Shown here: piece by piece, positions 1-8,907 of the stretch | Layout of the letters: every line of letters starts with the position of its first letter | How positions within the stretch are numbered: position 1 is the stretch's first letter | Assembly: GCA_003024985.2 (NCBI GenBank) | Contig: PXIH01S0002297.1 | From: Euperipatoides rowelli | Lineage: Eukaryota > Onychophora > Udeonychophora > Euonychophora > Peripatopsidae | Length of the DNA stretch: 11,212 bases | Direction: 5' to 3' (one strand) | Program-made: the position numbers and the translations under genes | Notes under the pieces: model-generated | What the model saw: only the letters and a program-made list of their open reading frames with translations | What the model was told of the DNA's origin: nothing | Database searches by the model: none

Positions 1-1326
1 CCCCCCCCCACAATTTGGATTAAAGTTTTGAACCACTATCATTGAACCATCAGTGTAGTATTTGGAAATGCTCAATTTTTTTAAAAAATTTACAATAACC
101 AATTTTTTTTTTTCATTTATTTCACCAAGATTGCAGTTGTTTTTTGTTCGGCCATAACATTAATGTTTATTCATTTCTCGTGGCCTTTTCAATATTTAGG
201 GAATATTTTGCACAATAAATAACATGTGAGGTTCATCACAGCTAGTGGAAAGTTGTATAAAAAAACATTAACAAAAATGAAGCAAAATAACCTAATCGTC
301 AATGAATTTTAGTTTAGTTTATTCAACATTCGTTGCATAAAGAGCTATTTATAATATTGTCCGCACAATGTAATAAAATCCATTTTTTTTAAAGTTGATA
401 TCCAACTACATACAACCAAGTGAGATAATTTAAATGACAATGGCGTACGGTGTAATTAACAACTTTCCTCTTTTTATGAATTTCTAAAAGAAAAAAAAAA
501 TCTATTTTAAAGCTTTGATGACTTGTAAACATTTTTTCCTTATGAATCTTAGCCTTTACTTAAAAAAAAAAAACTTTTGCCTACCACTGACTAGACAAAC
601 TGATTTAAATAAATAAAATCAAATAAATAAATAATGAATAAAATTTAGCAAGTCACGATAATTAAAATGGAACTGTGGCTGCATAGCCAATTTAGATTTT
701 ATTTACCCTAATTCTTTAAACTAGGTTGCCAAATTGTGCTTACAAAAGCACTGATTTTTATACTTAAACCACAGTATTTTCTCTAGATGACTAAAAAAAA
801 CTCTAACTAGCTGTCAGACAAATTTTAATTGTGAAATAAGTTTAGTCCTATTTACTCTATTTACATGTTCCAAAGCTAAAATGAGGAAAAAAAAAATATT
901 TTGAAAACAATAAAGTAAGAAATTAAGATTATTTCGCAACTTATAAACTGTACATTTTTTATTTTGCCCACAAATTACAAAGTTTTTGGAAATTTTTTAT
1001 AATTCTTACATTTTATAAATCATTTGTACAATCAGATAATTAAGTCGTGTACAGATTAATCGTACAAGCTGGCAGCTATGAGATAGAGAAGAGATAGACA
1101 GAGATGGCTAGAGAGGGACACACACAGCCAGCCAGATACAGAAACACAAAAAGACAAAAGAAACAAATTGTTTGTGTAAATTTAAGAAATTATAAAACAC
1201 TCTCTCAGAAAGAAGTCTAATGTGGGTTTTACTACAGATCAAAGACAGAAAATGTGTGTCTGAAGTAAAAAAGCAAAGCATCCAAAAAGTTTGTTATTAT
1301 AAAGAACAAATAAAATAATTACAGAC
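1..1326 (-). other. Intron sequence downstream of the last visible PH exon
   Basis: This stretch holds no exon I can support on either strand. It is AT-rich with many A and T runs, a short AAAT-type simple repeat near 604-645, and a GA/CA-rich tract at 1079-1168. The window opens with nine C followed by CACAATTTGG, which resembles the flank of the C-rich block near 4790. The next exon of the gene (end of the PH domain) was looked for here and not found. Confidence 0.75.
1079..1168. repeat. Degenerate GA/CA-rich simple sequence
   Basis: The + strand carries repeated GAGATAGA, GAGAGGGA, CACACACA and GACAAAAGA-like units over about 90 bases and is almost free of T. This is a decayed purine-rich microsatellite within an otherwise AT-rich intron. 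No coding frame or RNA gene is supported. Confidence 0.6.
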
Positions 1327-1427
1327 CTTAAATGCAAATTTTCTGACAATTTTATCATCAATAGTAACTGGACTGATCTTATAACTTGGCAAAAGAATTG
1401 ATCCTAATGTCTGATTTTCATCTGGAC
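1327..1427 (-). CDS. PLEKHA5/6/7-like: PH-domain exon with LGSILLPSYKISPV
   Basis: The 101-nt exon (two bases plus 33 codons) follows acceptor TTGCTTTAG and ends AAG|GTCTGT in phase 0. It encodes PDENQTLGSILLPSYKISPV and then TIDDKIVRKFAFK. The LGSxxLPSYxIxP motif followed by a short acidic loop and RKFAFK is characteristic of the PEPP PH domain (strands beta-4 and beta-5), where other PH families diverge. The family continues with an A-x-H-x-x-MRTYYF segment and a C-terminal helix with an invariant tryptophan. I searched 1-1326 on this strand for it and found nothing, so that exon lies beyond the window. The acceptor tract is weak and the donor GTCTGT is non-optimal, but peptide and phase leave little doubt. 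Confidence 0.96.
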
Positions 1428-1872
1428 CTAAAGCAATAATTGTATCATTAATGGAAAAAAATACAAGACCAAAATAGTAAAGTTATAAAAATTAGGCTAA
1501 AATTTATGTAGTAAAATAAAAATAGAATAATGAAAAAGGATGGTGAGGAGACAGGAAATGGATGAAAAAAGATGAGGCGATGATAGGCTTTATAGTAAAT
1601 ATTTTTTCCCCAGTGATTATATTATTGATTATTTTTAAATAGAGCTATGATAAGTCAAATTATTAATTATGTAGAGGTCTAATGAGTTGCAATTAAATGA
1701 AAGCTCTGATAAGTAGAAGTTTTTTTTTTTTGACAAATAAATTTTGCTGTATATTGTTCAATATTAAGGACATATTCAATCATGTTAATCTTTTACTAAA
1801 TTTTAATCCAAGAATTTTAAAATTTTAATAAAGTTAAAAACTTATATGGTATTTAAAGTTACTAGTCGATAC
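1428..1872 (-). other. 445-nt intron between two PH exons
   Basis: A phase-1 intron that begins GTATCG at 1872 and ends CTTTAG at 1428. It is AT-rich, with a purine-rich patch around 1528-1577 on the + strand. No other element was recognised. Confidence 0.9.
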
Positions 1873-1945
1873 CTTTGTAATAGAATAAGCAAAAATCAGA
1901 CAGAACAAACCAACGCTTCTTCCAAGCTTTTAAACCTTTACTATC
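1873..1945 (-). CDS. PLEKHA5/6/7-like: PH-domain exon with the KKRWFVLSDFCLFYYK core
   Basis: This is the most diagnostic exon. The 73-nt frame starts DSKGLKAW and continues KKRWFVLSDFCLFYYK, the beta-2 and beta-3 strands of a PEPP-type PH domain. K39 and R41 complete the phosphoinositide-binding basic pattern begun by K29 in the preceding exon. W42 and the FYY cluster are typical core residues. The acceptor (ATATTTTCAG) is preceded on the transcribed strand by an 18-T tract, a strong polypyrimidine stretch. The donor is AAAG|GTATCG. The exon starts in phase 0 and ends with one base, G, which joins GT of exon 1327-1427 to make glycine. No stop or frameshift is present. Confidence 0.97.
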
Positions 1946-1956
1946 CTGAAAATATT

Positions 1957-1974
1957 AAAAAAAAAAAAAAAAAA
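1957..1974 (-). promoter_or_regulatory. T18 polypyrimidine tract upstream of the 1945 splice acceptor
   Basis: On the + strand this is 18 consecutive A; on the transcribed minus strand it is a T run 11-28 nt upstream of the exon's first base. That is the normal place for the polypyrimidine tract recognised by U2AF. Its length may vary by slippage. Confidence 0.7.
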
Positions 1975-2227
1975 GCTGAAAAATAAACATAATTAAAACT
2001 AATTATTTTTATAGTCAAAAAAAGTTAGTTATCAAACAATTTTTTTTTTTAAATTCCTTAAATTATACTATTGGGATATGGTTATATAAGTTCACCAATA
2101 ATAAATTGTAACTAATATAATAAAATGGCAGCGCTACACAATGCTTAATATTTACAATGCCAAATTTAAAGTGCAAAAACAAATCTGAACATAAAATAGA
2201 AAAGTTTAAATAGTTTGATAAAATATT

Positions 2228-3184
2228 ATTTTTTTTATTCTTGGGGTACTCTTCATGGTGAACTGTTGCTGGCTAGGATCTTTGGTGTAGGTTTTGGCTG
2301 ACTGGTTGCTAGTAGTTGGTTATTAAGGGTTCATGCTGCATAAAGGCACAAAAGTATTTAACTTAGTAAATTTTGTTGAAACAAGGATCAACTCTAGTGG
2401 AGCCTTCTAGCATCTTGGAATGATGTATTTATTTGCATTCCTCGTTATTCTTTCATTTGGTGAAATTAGGGAAAATCTTGAAAGAATTTTTTCGCAAAAA
2501 TTAATGTAAAACTGTTTCTTAATTGTAAGGTATTTAGTTTTAGTACTGACAGTGAATTTATATGAGAAATATTGATCTTCCAATATTAGTCTAAGAGCAT
2601 TTTTTTGGAGTCTAGGGCAAAATTTTTGGTCTTAGTGATTGAAGAAGACCATATAGAAGCACAGTATTCAACATATAAAGTATATTAATAACATGGTTTT
2701 ACAATCAGTGCCTAATCATTTTAGTCGATGTAGGAAACGTATATTCTTGTTAGCTTTTTGAATCATTGAGGATATATTTATGCTCCATTTGAAATCATCC
2801 TGGATCCACACTCCAAGGATATTTGACACAATTTAGTATACCTCTTCAATAACATGTAACAGAACAGTTGATCTGAACATTATTGTAACAAATAAATAAA
2901 TAAATAAATATAGTTTCCCAATTTCACTGTGAAGTGCAATTTTTTTTTTGGAAGTCGCACATCAAAACATGACATTTTCCTGGGTTAAGAGGCATGTCTC
3001 TATCTTTGTTGCATGATAGTGTTGGCTAACTCTTGAGGTTCCAGAATGTTTTCCTAAGTTACTACACAGGAGATTATAAGTTCATTTACAAACTTGGTGA
3101 TAATCAACTTCTGCTATGTCGTTCACCATTACGATGACTAGCATAAACACCCCCAGGACAGATATTTTATACAAAATATAAATA
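2228..3184 (-). mobile_element. Decayed LINE (CR1/Jockey-like) reverse transcriptase, C-terminal half
   Basis: Minus-strand translation in shifting frames follows a non-LTR retrotransposon reverse transcriptase. At 3106-3162 it reads SVLGVFMLVI..NDIAEV, as in the QGSVLGPLLF..NDL motif. At 3072-3101 ITKFVNELII stands where ITKFADDTKI is expected. At 2951-2995 it reads MPLNPGKCHVLM. At 2719-2827 it reads ILGVWIQDDFKWS and then ANKNIRFL. VEYCASIWSS falls at about 2630-2662. At 2417-2616 it reads PRLQKNALRLILEDQY and ends SPNERITRNANKYI. Several frameshifts and stops break it, and the catalytic ADD is lost (VNE), so it is dead. An A-rich stretch on the minus strand near 2228-2240 may be the 3' tail. 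It lies in the same orientation as the host gene. The clade is a judgement from motif style. Confidence 0.85.
2889..2911. repeat. AAAT microsatellite inside the LINE remnant
   Basis: About five AAAT units sit between the NPGKC motif and the ILGVW motif of the decayed reverse transcriptase, where continuous coding sequence is expected. It therefore expanded after the element died. Confidence 0.8.
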
Positions 3185-3640
3185 CAAGGCTCGAAATAAC
3201 TCAAGGCATTCACAGCATTTGCAGCGAGTTGGGAGACAATTGCCTCGAGCTCCAAGCCACTCGATGCATATTTTGCCGCAGCCTTACTTTTATATACTAT
3301 TAATAGAACAGAAATTGAATGTGTTCATTTTTCCATGAATTTTGAAATCCTCACAACTAGGGCCCCCAAAAAGTTAAATCCGCCCTGCTCTCATTGATGT
3401 TTCCAGCAGTTAATTCTAAGTATGACATTTAGCATTGTGTGTGACACATGGGCTGCTTTCAAAACTCGAGCTAAATTAACTAACAACAAATATAAATAGC
3501 TAGTTAAGTATATATAGTGCCATTATAGTATTTGTTAATTCAGATAAACTAGTCTACAAAACCGCCACAAAATTGCCGTGAGCAACATTATCCTCAAAGC
3601 AAAATTTGCTGAGAGATTTAAATTGCTATTTCGAGCCCAG
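3185..3640. mobile_element. hAT-like MITE with CAAGGCTCGAAATA / CTGGGCTCGAAATA ends
   Basis: The left end reads CAAGGCTCGAAATAAC (3185-3200). The reverse complement of the right end reads CTGGGCTCGAAATAGC (3625-3640). They share 13 of 16 positions, including an uninterrupted GGCTCGAAATA. Ends of this kind (CAGGGCTCGAAAT...) recur in animal hAT elements, from my knowledge of the family. The 456-bp interior is richer in G+C than its flanks and shows no transposase frame, so it is non-autonomous. TAAATA abuts both ends (3179-3184 and 3641-3646). That could be part of a target duplication, but hAT elements normally give 8 bp and the flanks are AT-rich, so it is weak. It abuts the upstream end of the recognisable LINE. 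Confidence 0.65.
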
Positions 3641-4767
3641 TAAATAAGATAATCTATATCATGACATTTTAGCTTCCCATAATCACGAGCACAGTAAGGT
3701 CCTAATCATACATGATGGAGAAAAAAAAATTATGTTGCAATTAGAGAACAGTTTTTCTGATTTTGAAAAAAATTCTGATGGAAGCAGTTTTGAAAATGAA
3801 ATAGAATTGGAAGGATATGAATCAGAGGAAGAGAAGATGTGAGAGTTTGTGGAATTTATCATATTAAATAAATGAACATAACTAGTTGTTATTATACAAT
3901 ACATTTATTGAGTGCCGTCTATATGTCTGATGTAAATGGTGCTGTAGTGGCTGCCCTATTGCTTTGTACATAAGTTTTATTTTATTTTTCATTTTTATTT
4001 ATGTTTGATGTATTGGTTATGAAATGTATTGTTTTTTCTGGTTTGGCTAGTTGAGGCAACTGATGTGTGACAGATGATTAATTATACATTTTATCTCTCA
4101 TTTATTAAGGTATAATTTGTTGTCCAGAACCTTTGAACTACCACCTAATGATTAATGCATTTTCTTTTTATGTCTTTCAGCTTTTGCTTCCCCTAAATAA
4201 CTGAGGAGAACTGTTGAGGTTCCTTTTTGTATTACCTAACAAACATTGTTGATAACTGAATGATTGAGCATTATTGGAAACTAAACATACACTAAGAGCA
4301 TGGATTAATCAAGCCTGGCTTGACACTTGGATTGGTTGATGTATTACAATAATATAGTGATCCGATTGTGCTTACTTCTGTCGATCTTGAAACAATTTTG
4401 ATAAAGATAACTATTAACTTTAGTTTTCATGAGTAAGGAAAATAATCAGGACTGCAATGTTTAGTTTTGGTCAAGAGTATACTTAATCTTAAAGTCGACA
4501 TCGTTGGTGTTTGATTAAGACATTTTGAGCTGAAAACATTATCAGCTATATAACATTTAAATACCGTATTCAATCTCATTCGAATCAGATTTAATTTATT
4601 GAAATCCATATCATTAAAGGAGCTAGGATTTTAAAGTGAGTAAAATTATTTTGTGCATTATATCATGTACGGTATATATTTTTCCTTAGCAATAAAATTG
4701 AAATACTGTATACACCCGCTATCTACTTGATGATGGCGCCACCTATAATATTTTTTCATTCATCACT

Positions 4768-4852
4768 CCCCCCCCATCTCTAATTCCGAACTATCACAAA
4801 ATTTGGACTTTCAGTCAAAGTTGGAGTTATCCTGCCCCCCCCCCCCCCCCCC
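4768..4852. repeat. Block bounded by an 8-C and an 18-C tract
   Basis: C8 at 4768-4775 and C18 at 4835-4852 flank about 60 bases. These contain a near-palindrome, TTTGGACT..AGTCAAA, around 4803-4820. Both C runs are on the same strand, so they are not inverted termini. The upstream TGATGGCGCCACCT (from 4731) is also richer in G+C than the surroundings, which suggests an old repeat copy. The family is not recognised. Confidence 0.5.
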
Positions 4853-5046
4853 TTCTTTTGTGCCAACAAGTTATAACTAATCCAATAATTACAGTATTAG
4901 AACCTATCTTCTGTTTTAGTTGTAAAAATATAACAGATATACTGTATATAGAACAAGGATGCTTTGTTATCTTACCCAACACGGTTTTTCTGGGGCTATA
5001 ATAACCTGGAGGACCAGCTAGTGTATATCCCTGTTCAATATTTGTT

Positions 5047-5094
5047 CCAGCCAGGGTTAAGCCCTGATCACCAGCCTAGGTTAATCCTAGCAGA
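5047..5094. repeat. Two 24-bp tandem units, each a small hairpin
   Basis: Unit 1 (5047-5070) and unit 2 (5071-5094) agree at about 16 of 24 positions. Each holds a perfect 5-bp inverted repeat around TTAA: CAGGG-TTAAG-CCCTG (5052-5066) and CTAGG-TTAAT-CCTAG (5076-5090), exactly 24 bp apart. The two stems differ at two base pairs, and each difference is compensated on the other arm. They lie in a patch richer in G+C than its surroundings (about 4960-5210). A 70-codon open frame crosses the patch, but its peptide matches nothing I know and I do not call it a gene. Confidence 0.5.
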
Positions 5095-6339
5095 ATTTCC
5101 GATAACAGTACTCGTGATTCAGCCTACTGTGTGGCTGCAAATTGGCCTTAATTTAGCAAGAAGCCTGTTGGCTTAATAAATCACCAGTTCCCAGTATAAC
5201 GAAGAGCCGTGCTTGGCCATTAGTAATTTTCCCATATGAATAGTTAGGGTGTGATAGTCAGGTGCTAATTGCAGTCCTTACAAGGAGGAGGAGACATCAA
5301 AATACCAGTAATGTACTTCTAACTAATACTGCTTATCCTCAAATATTACTGCAATAACTTTATCATATTTTTGGTCTCATATTTTATGATCATGATCCAA
5401 TAAAATCAGGACACACACANACCAAATGTATGTGCGTAATAATATACTATCTCTCACAAGCATATCACCATATTATTACAATTACCAAATAGATTTCATG
5501 TCATAATAAACATGTTTTCTCAGTACATTTTGTTTCTTAGTCTCTTTGTGTCCAAATATCATTTCTGATAGCTCAGGGTATCGTGGGGGTGAAACACTCT
5601 GGTCACTAATTTTCCCTAAATAGGCTGATATTCTACATTAGTAGCATATCAGGTCTCACAGGGCCTACCTCTGTAAGTTGATTGGTTATCTCCTTCAGCA
5701 GTTTGTTTGACAGGGTTATTTCAGGTACCACCTTTGTTGATTGGTAGTCACTTGTTCTGGATTTACTCCATTTCCATTTGTACTGTTTTCAGCATTTTGA
5801 AACCTAAATACGAGATTTGATAATTTCATTTTTGTATTCCTATAGGTCTTCCCTATAAATACAAATGCAATTAGGATGTTCTACTGAGTTTCTAGCTATC
5901 TCTTGTTTCATCCCACAACAGTTTCATTTTTATCAGGAGGTTGTATGATCTTGGTCTGGATTAGGCAAGATTACTTTGGCTTCCATCAATGTATTTTTTT
6001 TTTGTCCAGGCAGTAAATACATAATCTAATTTTAGTTGTTTTAGAACTTTAGTTTCTCTGTTGTAGAATTTTATTTCTGCTAATTTGCCTTTGTTTGAGT
6101 TTCCTTCTGTTTTATAATTTTTTTTTATTAGCCAATAGGCTATTGAATCTTGGGGATTTTAATTAAAAAAAAACAACCCCCATCAACAATTCATTAAAAT
6201 ACCTAACAACCTAAATAAACTCCCCTAACCACACTTAAAATAACTACAGATCTACAATTTAACTAACTTCACTACTTTATTTGTCGACCTATTCAAAAAT
6301 AAAGAACTAATTTTTTTTCTATTTTCTTCTAATATTTTA

Positions 6340-6493
6340 TCCTAGAAAACATTTAAACTCATATAAAATTATCAAATACTCGTTTTTTATTCGATACTCG
6401 AAATTTTAGATTATTTTAGAAAATGTAATGAGCGAGTATGAGCAGGATCCAAACTCGAACTCGTTCGATATTTGCGAATATCGCACACCCCTA
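6340..6493. mobile_element. Orphan hAT-like terminus (reverse complement begins TAGGGGTGTGCGA)
   Basis: Read from 6493 downward on the minus strand, the sequence starts TAGGGGTGTGCGATATTCGC. It continues with repeated CGAGT/ACTCG and TCGAA/TTCGA motifs down to about 6380. A short terminus with YAGGGGTGTGCGA followed by clustered subterminal repeats is typical of hAT elements. No exact partner terminus is visible in the window. TAGGGTGTGATAG at 5245-5257 is a poor candidate for the other end (about 1.25 kb away) and shows no matching 8-bp duplication. The inner boundary given is approximate. Confidence 0.5.
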
Positions 6494-7154
6494 CTTTGAA
6501 TTAGCTTATTTTTTGTTTATTTATTTTAAACTCCGTAAGATCACTGTGGATGAAATAAAAATGTGTGCTAAAAAAGTATTCTCAACTATTCATTATTGTT
6601 TAAAATAAATTTATCAATATCATACATCACCAGATCAGAATGAAATCATGTAATAATTTCAAGTCAATTTCTTATTTTATTATTGCAGCACTTTCTTTTT
6701 AACATAAAAATATTGATCCACCATTGAGTTAAACACAATAAAATTATAGTTCTGAAGTAGTATTTTCATATTGCTTATAGTTTAAATTTTCAATTTTTTT
6801 TTAAAAAAAAATCAACTTTTACATTAAACTCAAAGATATTCCAAAAAATTGAATTTTAATATAAGATGGTACAAAAACTGCAATTTTTAAAATTAGATCC
6901 CCAAAATTGTATTTTAAATGCAAGATTCGTTGTATCTAAATACAAGAGGCAAAGATAGAATATATTTTGTATCTCAATATCAAATACTACCTATCCTAAG
7001 ATATTGCTAGAGTGGAGCATTAACAGAAAGAAGCATTGTAAGCAAATTTATAAACTCGTCTAATATTCAAGAGAAAACAAATGAAATTAAACCCAGAAAA
7101 GATTTAGATATATAGTAAATACAGTAACAAACTGCCAAGTTAAATAAATATTAC

Positions 7155-7218
7155 CTGCTTATATAACCAACCCTTCATGGTGACAGGTGCATCATCAATT
7201 CTTTGTACAATAGGTGCT
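7155..7218 (-). CDS. PLEKHA5/6/7-like: PH-domain exon with the beta-1 start (GWLYKQ)
   Basis: The 64-nt exon follows a nine-T tract and TAG acceptor, and ends CAG|GTAATA. Its first base completes an arginine (or, from the alternative first exon, a glycine) codon. It then encodes APIVQRIDDAPVTMKGWLYKQ's 21 residues, seen in one open frame. In PEPP-family proteins the PH domain opens with the same pattern: an APV-type lead, then GWL(Y/H)KQ followed by DSxG in the next exon. K29 of GWLYKQ is the first basic residue of the K-x9-K-x-R lipid-binding pattern completed by the next exon. The exon ends in phase 0 and exon 1873-1945 starts in phase 0. Identification is firm because the peptide, both splice sites and the phase all agree. 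Confidence 0.93.
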
Positions 7219-7264
7219 CTAAAAAAAAAGAACATATTAAATTTGACAAAGAAAATAAAGAAAC

Positions 7265-7282
7265 AAAAAAAAAAAAAAAAAA
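7265..7282. repeat. A18 homopolymer tract
   Basis: Eighteen consecutive A on the + strand, about 50 bp outside the exon acceptor at 7219. It adds to the pyrimidine-rich character of the intron end on the transcribed strand but is too far away to be the main acceptor tract. Confidence 0.8.
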
Positions 7283-7722
7283 CAAAGACCTGCATTACAT
7301 TATTTCATGATAAATATTTAAAGTCATTCCTAAATATTCTTAGATTTGTTTAAAAAATATTTTTAATACAACTTTAAAACCTTCTAGTACATTGTTTTCT
7401 AATTAAAATTTGGCAAAAGAACTCTTTTAAACCCAATAACAAATTATGGAACGTCAACCTTAAGCCTCAATAGTGGCTTCACTTACACCTAAGTTCAAAT
7501 GCACCACCCCAGGGGTCTTCTCTTCACTGTTTTAGCTCCCCAGTCAGCTATACATTGCTATACTTAAAACCATCAGTGTTAAATTATTTTTTTATTCCTT
7601 TTTTTTTAATATTCAAACGTTATTGTGATGCAACTTTCATGCAAAATCCTAATGTTCACTTCATCTAGCTCCAGGGTGAAAACAATGCTTTAACAAATCA
7701 AGCCTATTAACAATATGATACA

Positions 7723-7759
7723 ATATATATATACAGTAATCTATAACCTCTCTCTCTCT
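7723..7759. repeat. Adjacent AT and CT microsatellites
   Basis: An ATATATATAT run followed by ACAGTAATCTATAAC and then CTCTCTCTCTCT. Simple dinucleotide sequence with no coding content. Confidence 0.7.
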
Positions 7760-8907
7760 AATACAACTATCTTTATATAAAACTTATATACTTTATATAC
7801 AGTATATAAAAAAAACACCTTAAAACAAAAACCTATTACCTTTACTCTACCTTATGGGGGAAAAAAAATTAATGCAATATTTTCAAAAGCTATTGAGTAT
7901 TATACTGCAGAGGATACTTTTAATTAAGAGTCTCAACCCGTGCAATAAGAAGTATCTTCTACTGTATGAGCAGGTCAAACCTTACAACCAAAAGAAATCA
8001 TAAAAATGGAAAAGCAAAAAGGGAATTGGGAACAAAATTTTAATTTAGAAGAAGGTAAATAAACAAGAAAGAATATATCTAACCTAACTACATAATTCAA
8101 AATCAAACTAATAAGCTAAACTAAAACCACTACCAGTAATATTAAAACAAAGACAACAAATTATTTACATAGTAATGGCTAACCTTTAACACACTTGAAC
8201 AATTTAGATCTATCAATTAAACTGAAGTGTAACTATAACAGAACCCAATATATTGCACATCTGGTTAAATAAATATTTATATTTGTGAAACTAAAAATTA
8301 ATAATACTAACAATATAAAATCCATAGCCTATTTTAGTAACAAAACAAAATTTTAAAATTTGTGACCACTATAGTAATACTGTAAATATAACTTGACCAA
8401 GCTTACAAAAATAATCTAATTACTGCAAATCAAATTAATGACCAACTTTTATCAGTTATTTACAATTTTTAAATGAGATTGTAGCCAGCGCTTCTCATTA
8501 TATGCTCAAGAATAGCATGTAGCACAGAAGAGATTGTGGGTAGTACAGTTATGAATAAACTACATTAAGTCACTGCTATTATTTCATTATATATATATTG
8601 AGTATTTATAGTATTATTTGTACCAAAATAAATCCATTAGGTTTGGATAAAAAAATTTTCGTTAAATAATTTTTAATATGGCAAAATTGGTATCAAGGTG
8701 TCTTGCTGAAAGCCAGTTTAAGAATATTCTTATATGTGGATTGTTTATTTGAAAGAGGCATAATAAATACATATTTGATCATTATTTACAGCATATTTAT
8801 TTTTGCAGATTTATATTGAAAAATTCATGAAATCAATTTTTTTAAAAGAAAAAATAATAATCCCCTCTTTCCCCAATTTATAATTTTTCTTTAAAAAAAA
8901 AACTTAC

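Larger units (their letters stand above)
1946..7154 (-). other. 5209-nt intron carrying most of the mobile-element debris
   Basis: A phase-0 intron, GTAATA at 7154 to TTTCAG at 1946. It contains the LINE remnant, the hAT-like MITE, the C-rich block, the paired hairpins and the hAT-like terminus listed separately. The stretches 3650-4730, 5250-6330 and 6500-7150 hold no feature I can firmly name. A base composition richer in G+C than the surroundings (4960-5210 and 5560-5760) suggests old insertions there. There is one ambiguous base, N at 5420, beside a short CA repeat. Confidence 0.85.

Noticed and set aside
3683-3904. 73-codon minus-strand open frame
   Set aside because: It is low-complexity (Ser, Asn, Phe, Ile) and runs opposite the acidic plus-strand frame, as its shadow. 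No homology was recognised.
4309-4323. Perfect palindrome TCAAGCCTGGCTTGA
   Set aside because: A 6-bp stem with a 3-nt loop and no partner, tail or repeat context. A short palindrome of this kind is expected somewhere in 11 kb.
4427-4609. 60-codon minus-strand open frame within the 5.2-kb intron
   Set aside because: AT-driven composition, no recognisable motif and no flanking exons. The length is within what chance allows in an 11-kb window.
4964-5176. 70-codon plus-strand open frame in the patch of higher G+C
   Set aside because: The peptide matches no family I know, and it is built partly from the 24-bp repeat. There is no supporting splice or promoter context.
5245-6493. Complete 1.25-kb hAT element between TAGGGTGTGATAG and the 6493 terminus
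   Set aside because: The left terminus matches only loosely, the flanking 8-mers (TGAATAGT and CTTTGAAT) differ, and the left side lacks the CGAGT subterminal repeats.
7487-7526. Possible minus-strand exon ending at the GTAAGT at 7481-7486
   Set aside because: The acceptor has no pyrimidine tract. Its length (40 nt) breaks the phase needed between the 10128-10153 and 7155-7218 exons.
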